Shown piece by piece: positions 35,383 through 46,005 of a stretch of DNA of 64,000 nt. The DNA comes from Scilla litardierei (Eukaryota > Streptophyta > Magnoliopsida > Asparagales > Asparagaceae). The notes beneath the pieces are model-generated. The model was not told the DNA's origin. It searched no databases and saw only the letters and a list, made by a program, of their open reading frames with translations. A program made the position numbers and the translations under genes. The stretch covers positions 18,548,214-18,612,213 of the forward strand of contig CM061138.1 of NCBI GenBank assembly GCA_030789695.1. Reading direction: 5' to 3'. Every line of letters begins with the position of its first letter. Within the stretch, counting starts at the first letter, position 1.

Positions 35383-36285
35383 TCACGTGTCCGGAAACAA
35401 AAGTGGGAAACGCTCTCGCATCTCATCCTCATTCTCCCAAGTAGACTCTCCAGGTGAGCCGTGTCGCCACATCACCCTCACAAGATTGACAATCTTGTTC
35501 CGAAGCGATTTCTGACGCCTGTCCAGAATCTGCACTGGATGCTGGTCATACGTCATATCGGGGCGAACGGTAATCTCCGAAAAATCCACAGCATGAGATG
35601 GATCGCTAATGTATCGACGAAGCTGCGACACATGGAAAACATTGTGAACTCCTTCCAAAGATGGCGGCAAGGCCAAGCGATAAGCTACCTCACCAACCCT
35701 CTCCAAAATGTCAAATGGTCCAATGTATCGCGGGCTCAACTTCCCTCGCTTCCCAAAACGAATCACACCACGATTCGGGGAAATCTTCAGAAACACATGA
35801 TCTCCAGGCTGAAACTCCAAAGGACGCCGTTTAGCATCCGCCCAATGCTTAAAACGGTCCTGAGCAATCCTCAACCTCTCCCGAATATTCCTGACGATAT
35901 CCACGGCCTCCATTATCATCTCAGGTCCCAACAGTTCCCGATCACCAAAGTCATCCCAACTCAATGGCGATCGACATTTCCTCCCATAAAGGGCGGCGAA
36001 AGGCGCCATGCCAATACTCGCCTGGAAGCCGTTGTTGTAAGAGAACTCTACCAGATGTAGATGGTCCTCCCACGAACCCTTGAAATCCAACATGCACGCC
36101 CTCAGCATGTCTTCCAAAATCTGAATCGTCCTCTCGGACTGGCCATCCGTCTGCGGATGGTACGCCGTGCTGAAACTCAGACGCGTACCCAAGTTCTTCT
36201 GCAAACTCTGCCAGAACTGAGATGTGAACCTCGTGTCTCTGTCAGACACGATACTCACGGGGACTCCATGAAGTCGCACGACCTC
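35383..36285 (-). pseudogene. Element 4 integrase C-terminal half and chromodomain-like tail (exon 3)
   Basis: About 300 codons. It opens [20 protein letters not shown] (second catalytic Asp of integrase), with the catalytic Glu in [16 protein letters not shown]. The [20 protein letters not shown] and [20 protein letters not shown] segments are the GPF/Y region. The tail [36 protein letters not shown] is of Tekay-type chromodomain form. Integrase inserts cDNA, and such tails are thought to bias targeting to heterochromatin. The exon itself has no internal stop; it is called a pseudogene because upstream exons carry stops. Confidence 0.88.
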
Positions 36286-36356
36286 CTGCACGATTCACGT
36301 TACATCACTATCCAAACTAGGAAACGGAAATAATACGGAGAGTAAAAGAATTTTAC
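36286..36356 (-). other. Predicted 71-bp intron inside element 4 integrase
   Basis: Minus strand donor ATGGAG|GTAAAA (intron from 36356) and acceptor TCGTGCAG|GAGG (intron end 36286). Splicing joins ARRYME to EVVRLHGVP, matching residue for residue the usual integrase spacing A..Y..E(I/V)VRLHGVP. The 71 bp contain an in-frame TAA and change the frame, so without removal integrase is truncated between its first and second catalytic Asp. Possible branch site near GTAAC. Alternatives: relic of a small insertion. Confidence 0.7.
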
Positions 36357-38764
36357 CTCCATATATCTCCTCGCTAGCGCCTCAGTGGACTGTCCCACTC
36401 GGAATGGAATAAAGTGCGCGGATTTGGTCAATCGATCCACGATCACCCAAATCGCGTCATTCTGCTTCGGACTCCGAGGTAGTCCAGTCACGAAATCCAT
36501 AGTGATGTGTTGCCATTTCCAAAGCGGTTGTAGCAACCCGGCCGTACGCTGATGCTCCACCTTCACTTGCTGGCAAACCAAGCACTTGGCTACACTCCGA
36601 GCCACACTCCTCTTCATACCATGCCACCAATAATTCAGACAAAGATCCTGGTACATCTTGGTGCCACCAGGATGCACAGAATACGGCGAACTGTGTGCCT
36701 CCACCATCAACTCCTCTCTAATATCCCCAGCTGGCACACACAGCCTGGCTCCAAACCTCAGCGAGCCATCCTCATGAATCAAAAAGTCAGTCCGCAGACC
36801 GGCTTCCACCTGCTCCCGAATCTTCATCAGCTTCGGATCCTCGGCCTGGCCAGCCTTAATCCGATCCACGATCGTCGACTGTACCTGCATGTACATCAAC
36901 GAAGAAGCCTCCCCAGGAAGAACAATCTCCACGCCAGACTCGCAAAAATCCTGCTGCAATCTCCACTGCGAGGTCAAAATCATCACCGCTGGAAGTCTAC
37001 TCAAAGCATCAGGGACCACATTTACCTTGCCAGAGTGATACTGCAAATCAATCTCATAATCCGCCATAAGCTCCAACCATCGATGCTGTCGCATGTTGAG
37101 CTCCTTCTGAGTGAAAATGTACTTCAAGCTTTTGTGATCGGTGAAAATCTTCACTTTCTCACTCAGCAGGAAGTGCCTCCAAATCTTAAGAGCAAACACA
37201 ACGGCAGCCAACTCCAGATCATGCGTCGGGTAATTCTTCTCATGAACCTTAAGCTGACGAGACGCATACGCCACAACATGTCCGTGCTGATGCAACACAC
37301 AACCGAGACCCTTGCCAGAAGCATCGCAAAAGATCTCAAATCCACTGCTGCGATCAGGCACAACAAGAATAGGGGCAGTCGTCAACCTCTCCTTCAGAAT
37401 ACCAAAATCACTCTCACAATCACCCGACCAAACAAAAGCAACATCCTTCCGCGTCAACCTGGTCATCGGCTCAGCAATACGAGAAAAGTCCTTAATGAAA
37501 CGCCGATAGTAACCAGCAAGTCCAAGGAAGCTCCGAATCTCAGATGCAGACGACGGAACAGGCCACTCTCTGATGGCCCTAATATTCTCGGGATCCACAA
37601 AAATTCCATCTCCAGTCACCACATGCCCGAGAAAAGCAACTCTATCCAGCCAGAACTCGCACTTTGAAAACTTAGCATACAACCGATGCTTCCTCAAAAT
37701 TTCCAACATCGTTCTTAAGTGCGAGGCATGCTCTTCCTACGACTTCGAGTAGATCAGAATGTCGTCAATGAAGATAACGACAAACTTATCCAAAAAGTCG
37801 TAGAAAATCAGGTTCATCAGATTCATGAAAACTGCGGGCGCGTTAGTTACGCCGAAAGGCATAACCACAAACTCATAGTGTCCATACTTCGTCCTGAACG
37901 CTGTCTTCGGAACATCTCCCTTCTTCACCTTCAACTGATGGTAACCACTCCTCAAATCCAATTTAGAAAACACCCTCGAACCTCCAAGCTGATCAAAAAT
38001 ATCATCGATGCGAGGCAACGGGTATTTATTCTTAATGGTCACCGCGTTCAACTCCCGATAGTCCACGCACATGCGACGCGAACCATCCTTCTTCTTTACC
38101 AGCAACACCGGTGCTCCCCACGGAGACACGCTAGGATTAATATAACCCTTCTGCAAAAGCTCATCCAACTGCTTCCGCAACTCCTCCAATTCTGCAGGTG
38201 CCATACGATACGGCGCCTTCGAAATCGGCTGCGCACCTGGAACAAGATCGATAGAAAATTCTAAAGCTCGATCAGGTGGCAAACCAGACATCTCCTCGGG
38301 GAAGACGTCGCCAAAATCACGCACCACAGCTGGCCACTCCAGCTCCATCTGCATAGACACAACCTCCACCGGTCTGGCCCGAAATCTGACAGGACCAAGC
38401 GAACTGCTACCACGACTGAATTCAAATACTGGATGTCCGGGAATCTCGAACACCACCTTCTTCCTCCGACAGTCGATCGTAGCATAGAAGCTCGTAAGCC
38501 AGTCCATCCCAAGAACTACATCATAGTTGATGATGTCGTGGACAATGAAATCAGCGAAAAGCTCATGTCCACAGACCACCAACGGGCAAGAATTGCAACC
38601 ACGATGCACTGAGACCACGCCATTCCCTGTAACGATGTTCCAACTCTTGGGAAGAGGGGACGTCGACAAGAAATGCCTCTCCACGAAGCTCCGAGAAATA
38701 ATGCACATCGATGCACTGGAGTCAAAGAGGACTCGTGCAGGAAATGTGCAAACCAAAACCACAC
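36357..38764 (-). pseudogene. Element 4 protease-RT-RNase H-integrase N-half (exon 2), one stop
   Basis: 802 codons after a split glycine. Protease [20 protein letters not shown] has D-S-S where D-S/T-G is required. [35 protein letters not shown] and [11 protein letters not shown]; a TAG (37737-37739) directly after YSKS interrupts the palm/thumb. RNase [49 protein letters not shown]. Integrase zinc finger H-H-C-C ([29 protein letters not shown]) and first Asp in [10 protein letters not shown]. These enzymes would make and insert cDNA for the element, and possibly for elements 1 and 3 in trans. Confidence 0.9.
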
Positions 38765-38877
38765 CTAACAAGCAATTAACAATCAAACCCTAGTCTAGCA
38801 AACAACCATGTTCAAGCAAACAACACAATCTAACTATCAAAACCAGCTAGAAAAGTAACAGCTAGATTGAGGATTAC
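38765..38877 (-). other. Predicted 113-bp intron at gag-protease junction of element 4
   Basis: Minus strand donor ATCGCAG|GTAATC at 38877 and acceptor TTGTTAG|GTGTGG ending at 38765. Splicing yields [11 protein letters not shown], phase 1, the same site as in element 1. Gag (377 codons plus one base) and pol come into one frame only when the 113 bp are removed. Unspliced RNA ends Gag after about 17 further residues, giving a natural Gag-only product. Confidence 0.75.
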
Positions 38878-40009
38878 CTGCGATAACCTCATCCACAGCC
38901 CCGCTCTCCACAGCGGTCATCAGAAAAGCCTGCCTCCTCGGCGGGACAGCCTGCTGAAAAGCCTGCCTCTGCGGAACAAGAGCTGCTCCACGACCAGCAG
39001 GAACAAACGCTCGCTGCTGCAACGGCTAAGCTGCAACAGGTGCCCTCCGCAGCAGACCCACATGCCGACAATCCTTCGCGACATGGGAAGCATCACCACA
39101 AACCAGACACTGGCCCAAAAACTTCCGACACTGCTCCTTGATGTGGCCAGGCTTGCCGCAGAAATGGCAAGTCTTCAGAATAGGCCATCCTGGCCTCTTA
39201 AACTGAGCAGGCTGGTTAGGCCTGAATCCAGGTCTAACCACAGCTCTGGCCTGTTCCATAGGCCTCTTCCCAGCACCAACAATAGACCCCCTCCTCTGGT
39301 TCACGAGCAGCTCCTGCCTCTTGGCTGCTACTAGAACCTTCTGATAAGACTCCCGGTCAGAAGAGGTCACAAAACTCTGGAGCTCCGAAGCAAGTCCCTG
39401 CAGGAACCTCTGAGCTCTCTCCTCAGCGTCCTGCACCATCTTTGGTGCAAACCGACTCAGCCTCATGAACTCTTAGTGATATAGGTCCACCGACGAGCTT
39501 CCTTGCTTCAAATCGATAAAACGCTGCAGCATCTCTTCCCTGGCAGCTTTCGGGAAGAACTCACCATCAAATCTGGCCTTGAAGGTAGCCCAAACTATCG
39601 GCTCCACCAACATCTTCTCTTCCGCATCCCACCAATTCCGAGCATTATCCTTGAGTTGCCTCTTCGCCAAATCAACCCATCCAGCCGGGGTGATCTTGGC
39701 CATCTTCAGATTGTCCTCGATGTTCCGAATCCACTCATCGGCAGCCAGAGGACCCTCAGACCCATCAAAATATGCGGGACCCAGCTCCCGAAATTACTTC
39801 GCTCCTGGCTCAGAGCGAGGGGCATCCGGAAGAGCCCGTGCAGCTTGAGCAAGTGGAGCATTCTGGACTTGCAGAAGCACGCCCTGCTGCACTTGCATCA
39901 TCTGCAACATCATCCGCATCATCTCACCGTTGGTGGGTTCCCGCTCAGGCTCCTCATCATGAGGGAACACACCACTACCCCCACCACGGGTGAATCGTCT
40001 TCCTGCCAT
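38878..40009 (-). pseudogene. Element 4 gag (exon 1), three premature stops
   Basis: One frame of 377 codons from MAGRRFTRGGGSG at 40009, where ATG directly follows CACTAG. Capsid-like core: GPLAADEWIRNIEDNL, LKDNARNWWDAEEKM, FKARFDGEFFPKAAREEMLQ. The CCHC knuckle is CHFCGKPGHIKEQC, with a second C/H cluster CLVCGDASHVAKDC. Stops at 39794-39796, 39473-39475 and 39026-39028 (TAA, TAA, TAG) are each one change away from Gln codons. Gag would package RNA and assemble the particle. Confidence 0.9.
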
Positions 40010-40129
40010 CTAGTGACACAGAGAACGAATCAGATTAGACTCATAGCTTATGACTCGGACGTCGAACTCAGTTTATTGGACATTCTAATATTATTATTGC
40101 TATTCCAAAAATCGCAGTTACAGAAGGAC

Positions 40130-40152
40130 ATGCATGGGCCACCAACAAAACC
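40130..40152 (-). promoter_or_regulatory. Primer-binding candidate of element 4
   Basis: Directly after the 5' LTR on the minus strand: GGTTTTGTTGGTGGCCCATGC. The TGGTGGCCCATGC core is shared with element 3, and element 1 has TGGCGGCCCACGC. It is not the initiator-Met sequence; the tRNA was not identified. Confidence 0.55.
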
Positions 40153-41329
40153 TGTCACGACCCGCTTCCCTAAAATGGAGGCGAGGCGTGAAAAGGTCCG
40201 CACGAGAGTGGAGCTGTGAAGCCCCAAACCCGATAAGCGTCAATAAAACATAAGCAGGTCCCTGTAACCACAACGGAACAACAATAATAACACAAGGAGA
40301 GACTGAAATAAAATCTCATATCTCATAGAGTCCAATATCCAAAATAAGTCCAACATCCAGAAAAGTCACCAGGCTAAAAGAAAGAGTCTAAAGGCCCAGA
40401 ACAAGGCCAACAAAAGCAACGACATAACAAAGTATAGGTGCTACGCACCGATAACAAAACAACAGTCTAAACAAAAGGAAAACACAACGAAAACACTAGG
40501 ACTGGTCCCCAGTGTCCACGTACTCCCCGTCAAACACAAGCTCGGGCTCGGCGTCAGCAAACACCTCGTCCTCAACAAGGTACTCAGGCTCAGGATCTAA
40601 CATGTGTCACCCAAAAGAGTAAAGGGGCACATGTCAGCAAGTCTAAAAGACTTGGGCAAGGAAACTGAAAGTAAGGCAACTAGCAACCTAGCAGTTTTAG
40701 TATGCATGACATGGCAGTTATAACATGAGTGCACAATTTAAGACATGGCAAGACAATTTGTACAAGGGAACAATTATCGGGGCAAGACAGGTGTAGCCAA
40801 GCTACTAACAATCTCAATCAATTCACTATTCACGTTTCACGTTGTTTTATAGATGTTTACGCCCTTCAGCTGAATGGTACATCATTCACACCGATCGGCA
40901 CTAAACACTACCCCACCCCAGAGTTTACGCCTTACAACTGCAGTTGCTGATCGGGCAGACTCCCAGTTGAATGGCCGCTTAACCCTTACCCCATCCCACA
41001 CGTAAACAAGCCAGGGTCCCTGTACATGAGCCCAGCAAGTGAGCCAGGGTTGCCCCGCACGGGAGCTTGTTTCTTAGTTCACAATTCAATATCGAGCGTT
41101 GGGGTTAGCAACTCATTATGCTCGCTTCTGGTCACGAGCCAGGAACACAAGTACGGCGTAGGGGACACCTAGCCTCAATATCGAGCGTTGGGGTTAGCAA
41201 CTCATTATGCTCGCTTCTGGTCACGAGCCAGGAACACAAGTATTGTAGCGAAGCTACGCATTCACGGAAACACTTAAAGGATGCAATGACATGACAATTA
41301 ATTTGCATACCGTTAATGGAAAGTAAACA
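40153..41329 (-). repeat. Element 4 5' LTR, part next to gag
   Basis: Matches 32822-33998 of the 3' LTR, then stops at GTAAACA where element 3 is inserted. The rest of the LTR resumes at 50482. Confidence 0.93.
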
Positions 41330-44300
41330 TGTAACGGCCACTTTCCGACCGTACATAATTTAGCGCGTAGTTGTGTATTGTGTGCTTTTTTGTGTATTTG
41401 ATTTTTATTACAGTTGTTCGTAGTTCAGACGCATGACCGAATCCCGTATTCTCGACCCTCACGGAGGCGCGATCGTCCCGGTATTTTCTTTGTAATTTTT
41501 GGACGTCAACGGACCAACCTGCTAATAACTCATTATTAGTTCTTTTTAAAAAAAACATTTTTTTTATTAAACTTTTTGAAGGTTTAAGGACCTGTACGTC
41601 CTGTTAACATATACTTGAATAAATACTTCATTTTTTTTAAACTTTAACTAAAGTTAGGCTAACACTTCCTTAAGGAATCAAAGCAGTTTCAAAGTGCTCA
41701 AGAAATCAAATCTCTTTTGTATTTAAAAATATTTCAAATCTCATCCCATCAAATCCTAACAGACTAATTTCCTTTTTATTTCTCTCTCCCACGTCTCTCT
41801 CCCCCTTTTCCCCTAACCTAGTCTATAAGTATAGCAAACCAAACTAGGGCTCTGCAACTGATAGCAGCCGCACAAAACATATAATTATAATAATAAAGAA
41901 ATCCTAAAACCCAAGGCTACAATAGCAGCCGCCACCTATTGTTAAAATATTAAAACCCTAAGATCCATCCTTTCCTCTCAATCCTCCTCCTCTCTCTCGT
42001 GTACACCTGCAGGCCACGCATCACCCATTTCGACGCCCGACTGCCGTTTCTTCCTTCTCTTCCCTTGCACCGGTCGGCAACCCTCTCTTCTCCACGCTGC
42101 GTACACTCCCCTCCGACTGCCGGCCATCCCCAGCCACACGCGCCTCCTTCCCAAACCCGCAGACCCCAGTCCGCGCCACCTCTTCATCTTCGGGCAACTC
42201 AAGCTTTTCCCCCAGGCCGAGATTAACCTCTTCCCTCTCTTCAAAACACCCAGATCCGAACTCTAACCAGGCCAAAGCCCTGCATGCCCTAAGCCGCCAG
42301 CGGTCATCAGTAGAGGGCCGCCCGATCGCCAACCCCGCCACGCCACTATCCTCCTCTCATCCGGGAGCGCCGCGCCGCGTCTCCCCCTCAGCGCCGCCTT
42401 CCTCCTCTCTGATCCACGCGCCGACCGCCGCCGTGATCTCAGACCGCCGCCACCGTTGCTTTCCGACGACACCTCGACCCCGGAGCCCCTGTCGCCGGCC
42501 AGCGCGACCCCCTCCGGCGTCCATTCTCTCCCCACCTACATACACAAAGGAGAAGAAGCTAACACAGGTTAGCTTGTTATTTTAGATTGTTAGGTTAAGA
42601 TATTGATTTTGTGGGGTGCTGTTATATCATGTATTTTAATGGGTTATATTTCGGTGTTGTGCCAAGATATTAGCAAATGGGGCCTAATGCATAACGTAGA
42701 GGGATATTAGCATGTAGTAAAATGTGTTAGCTATATGTTAATAAAATAATATAATTAGTATAGATGAGTTCTGTGTAGGATTATACATATAAAGATTCGA
42801 AAGCAGTGAGCATATATACAAGAGGTGGACGTAATGAGTTTTATTGAGTTGTAGATCTTGGATTAATATCGCGACTTCGTTGGCGCAGATAAATCCATGC
42901 TACCCGCAGTAGGGGGAATCGGAGCGAAGGCAACGTGATACGTTGCCGTTTTCAGATCCGACGTCGAACTTACATGTGACCGTCGAACCAGGTTAGTGCC
43001 CTAACTCGTAGCAAACCCACACCGTAGCAAACTGAACCCTAACTAAAATCGGACAACTCGAACTAAATTTACTTTTTCCGCACCAGTAAAATGTTGTCAC
43101 TGTAGAAATCGACCATCGGACAATTTTATGTGCACATAGGGTAGTGGTCGATTTAGGTTGATAAAACACCGAAAATCGTGACTTTGACAATTAGGGTAGT
43201 CCCGACAACCTAGAAACAAACCCTAATAGGACTTGATGAAAATTGCGACCTGACATCGTCGCCATGACCTGTTTCAGACGGACTACCGCAGACGCGACGA
43301 CTGGACGAGACGACCCGGACAGACGACACACTCGCCACCGCAGGCAAGTGTACTCACTTGCTCTTTCGGCCGTGCCTAGGCCTTAGACTGTTAGAACTAT
43401 TAAACTGAGAACAAAGAGAACCGGACGTGAAATGATAGCGTCCGGGACGACTCCTGACGGCTCCAACTTGACGACGAAGTCTGAGCCCGACAACAACTTT
43501 TAAATGCTATAGGGCTATCATGTGTGTGCGTGTGTGTGGACACCCTAGAATAACCCTTCCCGTCTTGTCATGTCACGTCCCGTCTTGCACAGCCCGCTGG
43601 GCAATAGGGCACTCGCCGAGTGATCCCTTGTACTGATTCATAGCCTGCGGGCAATGAGACGCTCACCTAGCAGAGTGGGTGATCTTTGTTACGGAACACC
43701 TACGGGAAGCTCGGCACCCACCTAGCAGAGTGAGTGTCCCAGCGGACCGAGAGGATAGAGACGCTCACCTAGCAGAGTGAGTGGTCCTATACAGTTGTAC
43801 GGTTTCACCTACGAGGCGTTCGTCGCTCACCTAGCAGAGTGAGCGATACGCTACCGACCGTGGGGATAGAGGCACTCACCTAGCAGAGTGAGTGGCCCTA
43901 TATTGTCTTGTCCTGAGTTCTGGGGTTTGGGGTAGGGTTGAGCGTGCGCACGGCAAGAGGGTCTGATCCCCCTCGAACCGTAAGGCGTGAACCCTTCATG
44001 ATACAATTGTCTTATCTTGTCTTGTCCTGTCCTGTCACGTTTCGTCTTGTCACGTTTCGTCTTGTCACGTCTTGTCTTGACACCGGTTAGGCTAGTCCCG
44101 TAGTCGGTGGCACACGCTACGACTACTGCTTGTTGCGTTTTACTTTCCTGCTACGTTTTCTTTCTGTTGTCACTCTGTTATAACCCCAGCATGCTAATCA
44201 ACCAGTAAACCGTTGTTTAATAGTTTGGTGCACTTGTAGTAGAGTCTGACCTCTTTTGTAGACTTTACCTGACGTACAGTTCCCTCCTTTTGGTGCTGTA

Positions 44301-44717
44301 CGTCAGGTGTGGAGCCAGAGTACGCAGAGCCAGAGGACGCAGACCCAGAGTACGTGCCCGAGGAGGACCAGAGCTAGGGATCTTCACGTTGCTGATTCAG
44401 AGGTTTCACTGCAGTTTAGTTGGGTGCGTAGCACCGTTTACTTTCTGTTTAGGTTGGGTGCTTGCACCATTAGCTTACTCTAGTTGTTTTCTGGCCGTGT
44501 TGGCTTTGTTTAGACTCTCTGTACTTTTCTGGATATCTGTGGAATAAAATGAATGCATCTCTTTTAGTACTTTTATTGTTCCGTACTAACCTGCAGGGAC
44601 CTGTTCCTTCATCTTGGAGTACCACACAGACGCTTATTGGGTCCGAGCTTCACAGCTCCGGCCTAAGCGGGCCTTGTCACGTTTCGCTTCTGTCGTTTTG
44701 GGAAGCAGGGCGTGACA
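41330..44717 (+). repeat. Element 3 5' LTR
   Basis: TATA-like TATAAGTATAG at 41824; a C-rich exon-like stretch to 42540; AACACAG|GTTAGC near 42563 and GTTGGCGCAG|ATAAATCC near 42890 look like intron ends; five CTAGCAGA hairpins (43660-43894); a degenerate CTTGTC/CCTGTC run (43985-44075); end GGGCGTGACA. Confidence 0.93.
43660..43894 (+). other. Five stem-loops with invariant CTAGCAGA loop in element 3 LTR
   Basis: Loop CTAGCAGA with stems at 43660-43681, 43715-43736, 43762-43783, 43824-43845 and 43873-43894, all variants of C(A/G)CTCAC / GTGAG(T/C)G. CGCTCAC/GTGAGCG and CACTCAC/GTGAGTG are a compensatory pair. Copied in the 3' LTR at about 49423-49658. Confidence 0.8.
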
Positions 44718-44850
44718 GGTTTTAGTGGTGGCCCATGCAGGTCCCTTTTCTGCGAAAGTTCGGAACGATAGAAGTATTAACATTCATTCTTTCCATTCAG
44801 GAATATGTATGAGTCTAAGCTGTGTTTTTTTTCTTTTCCCTGTCGTTAGG

Positions 44851-46005
44851 ATGGTAAGAGGACGTGGAGCTCGAGACAGACCTTCATCTGACGGGACCAT
44901 GGATGGACGAAGTGGCGAGTTCCGTCAATTTCTGGGCGTGATGAGAGAGATGCTGGATGTGCAGCATCAGTTGGTTCAGCAGTCACAGCGTGCTGCCCAG
45001 ACTCCCCCGGTTGCACCACCACTGCCTCCGCCTGCCCCTCGAGCTGCTCCAGGAGTGAAGCAGTTCAATGAGCTTCAACCGAGGACATTTTCTGGGAAAG
45101 AAGGACCCCTAGCTGCTGACGAGTGGATCCAGAGCACGGAGGAGAAGTTAGTTGCTGCGAAGATTCCTGATGATACCCGAGTGGAGATAGCAAAGATGCA
45201 GTTGACAGAGAATGCCAGGAACTGGTGGCGCATTGAGGAGAGGCGCCTGCCGAAGCCAGTGGAGTGGAAGACCTTCCGCTCGATGTTTAAGGATAAGTAT
45301 TTCACCAAGTCTGCCAGGAGGGAGCTGTTGAGCAAGTTTATAGACCTGAAGCAAGGGGATATGACTGTCGAGGAGTATGAAGCTGAGTTTGAGATGCTGA
45401 GTCGCTTTGCTCCGCATATGGTGAAGAAGGAGGAGAAGCGAGCTGATCGCTTCCGTCAGGGACTGCGTCCGAAAATTCAGGCTTCTATGTCTTCGGCGAG
45501 TTTCACGACTATGAGGGAGGTGCTGGATGCTGCGAAGAATTATGAGCTTATTTCACTCCTACCTGACCCTCCAGCTGATAAGGGGAAGCGTCCCATGGAG
45601 CAGTACCGGCCACCTGCTAGGCCGGCGATGAGGCCAGTCCAGACAGTGCCATTCAAGAGGCTTGGAGGACATGCTCAGTTTCAGATGAAGGGCCCATGTT
45701 TTTTCTGCGGCAAGCCAGGGCATCAGCAGAACACTTGCAGGAAGAAGCTGGGTTTGTGTCGAGCTGCCACACACGCCTTTGTAGATTGCCCGAGGTATCG
45801 CCATGCTGAGGACGGAGCACCTGCCCCTACCCAGAGAGGAGCTGTTGTCCGTGGAGCATATGTCATGACAGCCACGGATGGCGTCGTTGCAGGTAACTCC
45901 ACAGTTTTGAATCTTTCGTATTATAATTTAGCTTATTTTTGGCTGCTTATTGATGTTTCAAAACTTTGTTCCCTTCGAATCAAACCGTTAATGTTTTGGG
46001 TTTAG
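44851..46005 (+). CDS. Element 3 gag
   Basis: The ATG at 44851 (MVRGRGARDRPSSDGTMDGR) is preferred over the in-frame ATG at 44725, because it follows a polypyrimidine-AG and aligns with the element 4 gag start. Capsid core: GPLAADEWIQSTEEKLVAAK, LTENARNWWRIEERRLPKPV, FKDKYFTKSARRELLSKFID. CCHC knuckle CFFCGKPGHQQNTC at residues about 283-296, then CRAATHAFVDC. No premature stop. At residue 347 a GCAG|GTAACT matches the donor used in element 4; read through, the frame ends about 37 codons later at TAG 46003-46005. The product would be an intact nucleocapsid/capsid protein, without enzymes of its own. Confidence 0.88.
   Translation: MVRGRGARDRPSSDGTMDGRSGEFRQFLGVMREMLDVQHQLVQQSQRAAQTPPVAPPLPPPAPRAAPGVKQFNELQPRTFSGKEGPLAADEWIQSTEEKLVAAKIPDDTRVEIAKMQLTENARNWWRIEERRLPKPVEWKTFRSMFKDKYFTKSARRELLSKFIDLKQGDMTVEEYEAEFEMLSRFAPHMVKKEEKRADRFRQGLRPKIQASMSSASFTTMREVLDAAKNYELISLLPDPPADKGKRPMEQYRPPARPAMRPVQTVPFKRLGGHAQFQMKGPCFFCGKPGHQQNTCRKKLGLCRAATHAFVDCPRYRHAEDGAPAPTQRGAVVRGAYVMTATDGVVAGNSTVLNLSYYNLAYFWLLIDVSKLCSLRIKPLMFWV
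45893..45898 (+). other. Orphan splice donor at the end of element 3 gag
   Basis: GTTGCAG|GTAACT in phase 1, the exact counterpart of the element 4 donor. No protease exon lies downstream, so only the donor half of the intron is recognisable. Confidence 0.55.

Noticed and set aside
36286..36356. Integrase break as a simple frameshift or sequencing error
   Set aside because: A 71-bp stretch with both splice sites and exact residue continuity on either side is better explained as an intron than as indels. Still open to test by cDNA.
36552..37667. 371-codon plus-strand ORF
   Set aside because: Antisense shadow of the element 4 RT-RNase H-integrase frame.
44725..44850. Upstream in-frame ATG for element 3 gag
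   Set aside because: It falls inside the primer-binding/leader region, just after the LTR; the ATG at 44851 matches the start used in element 4.
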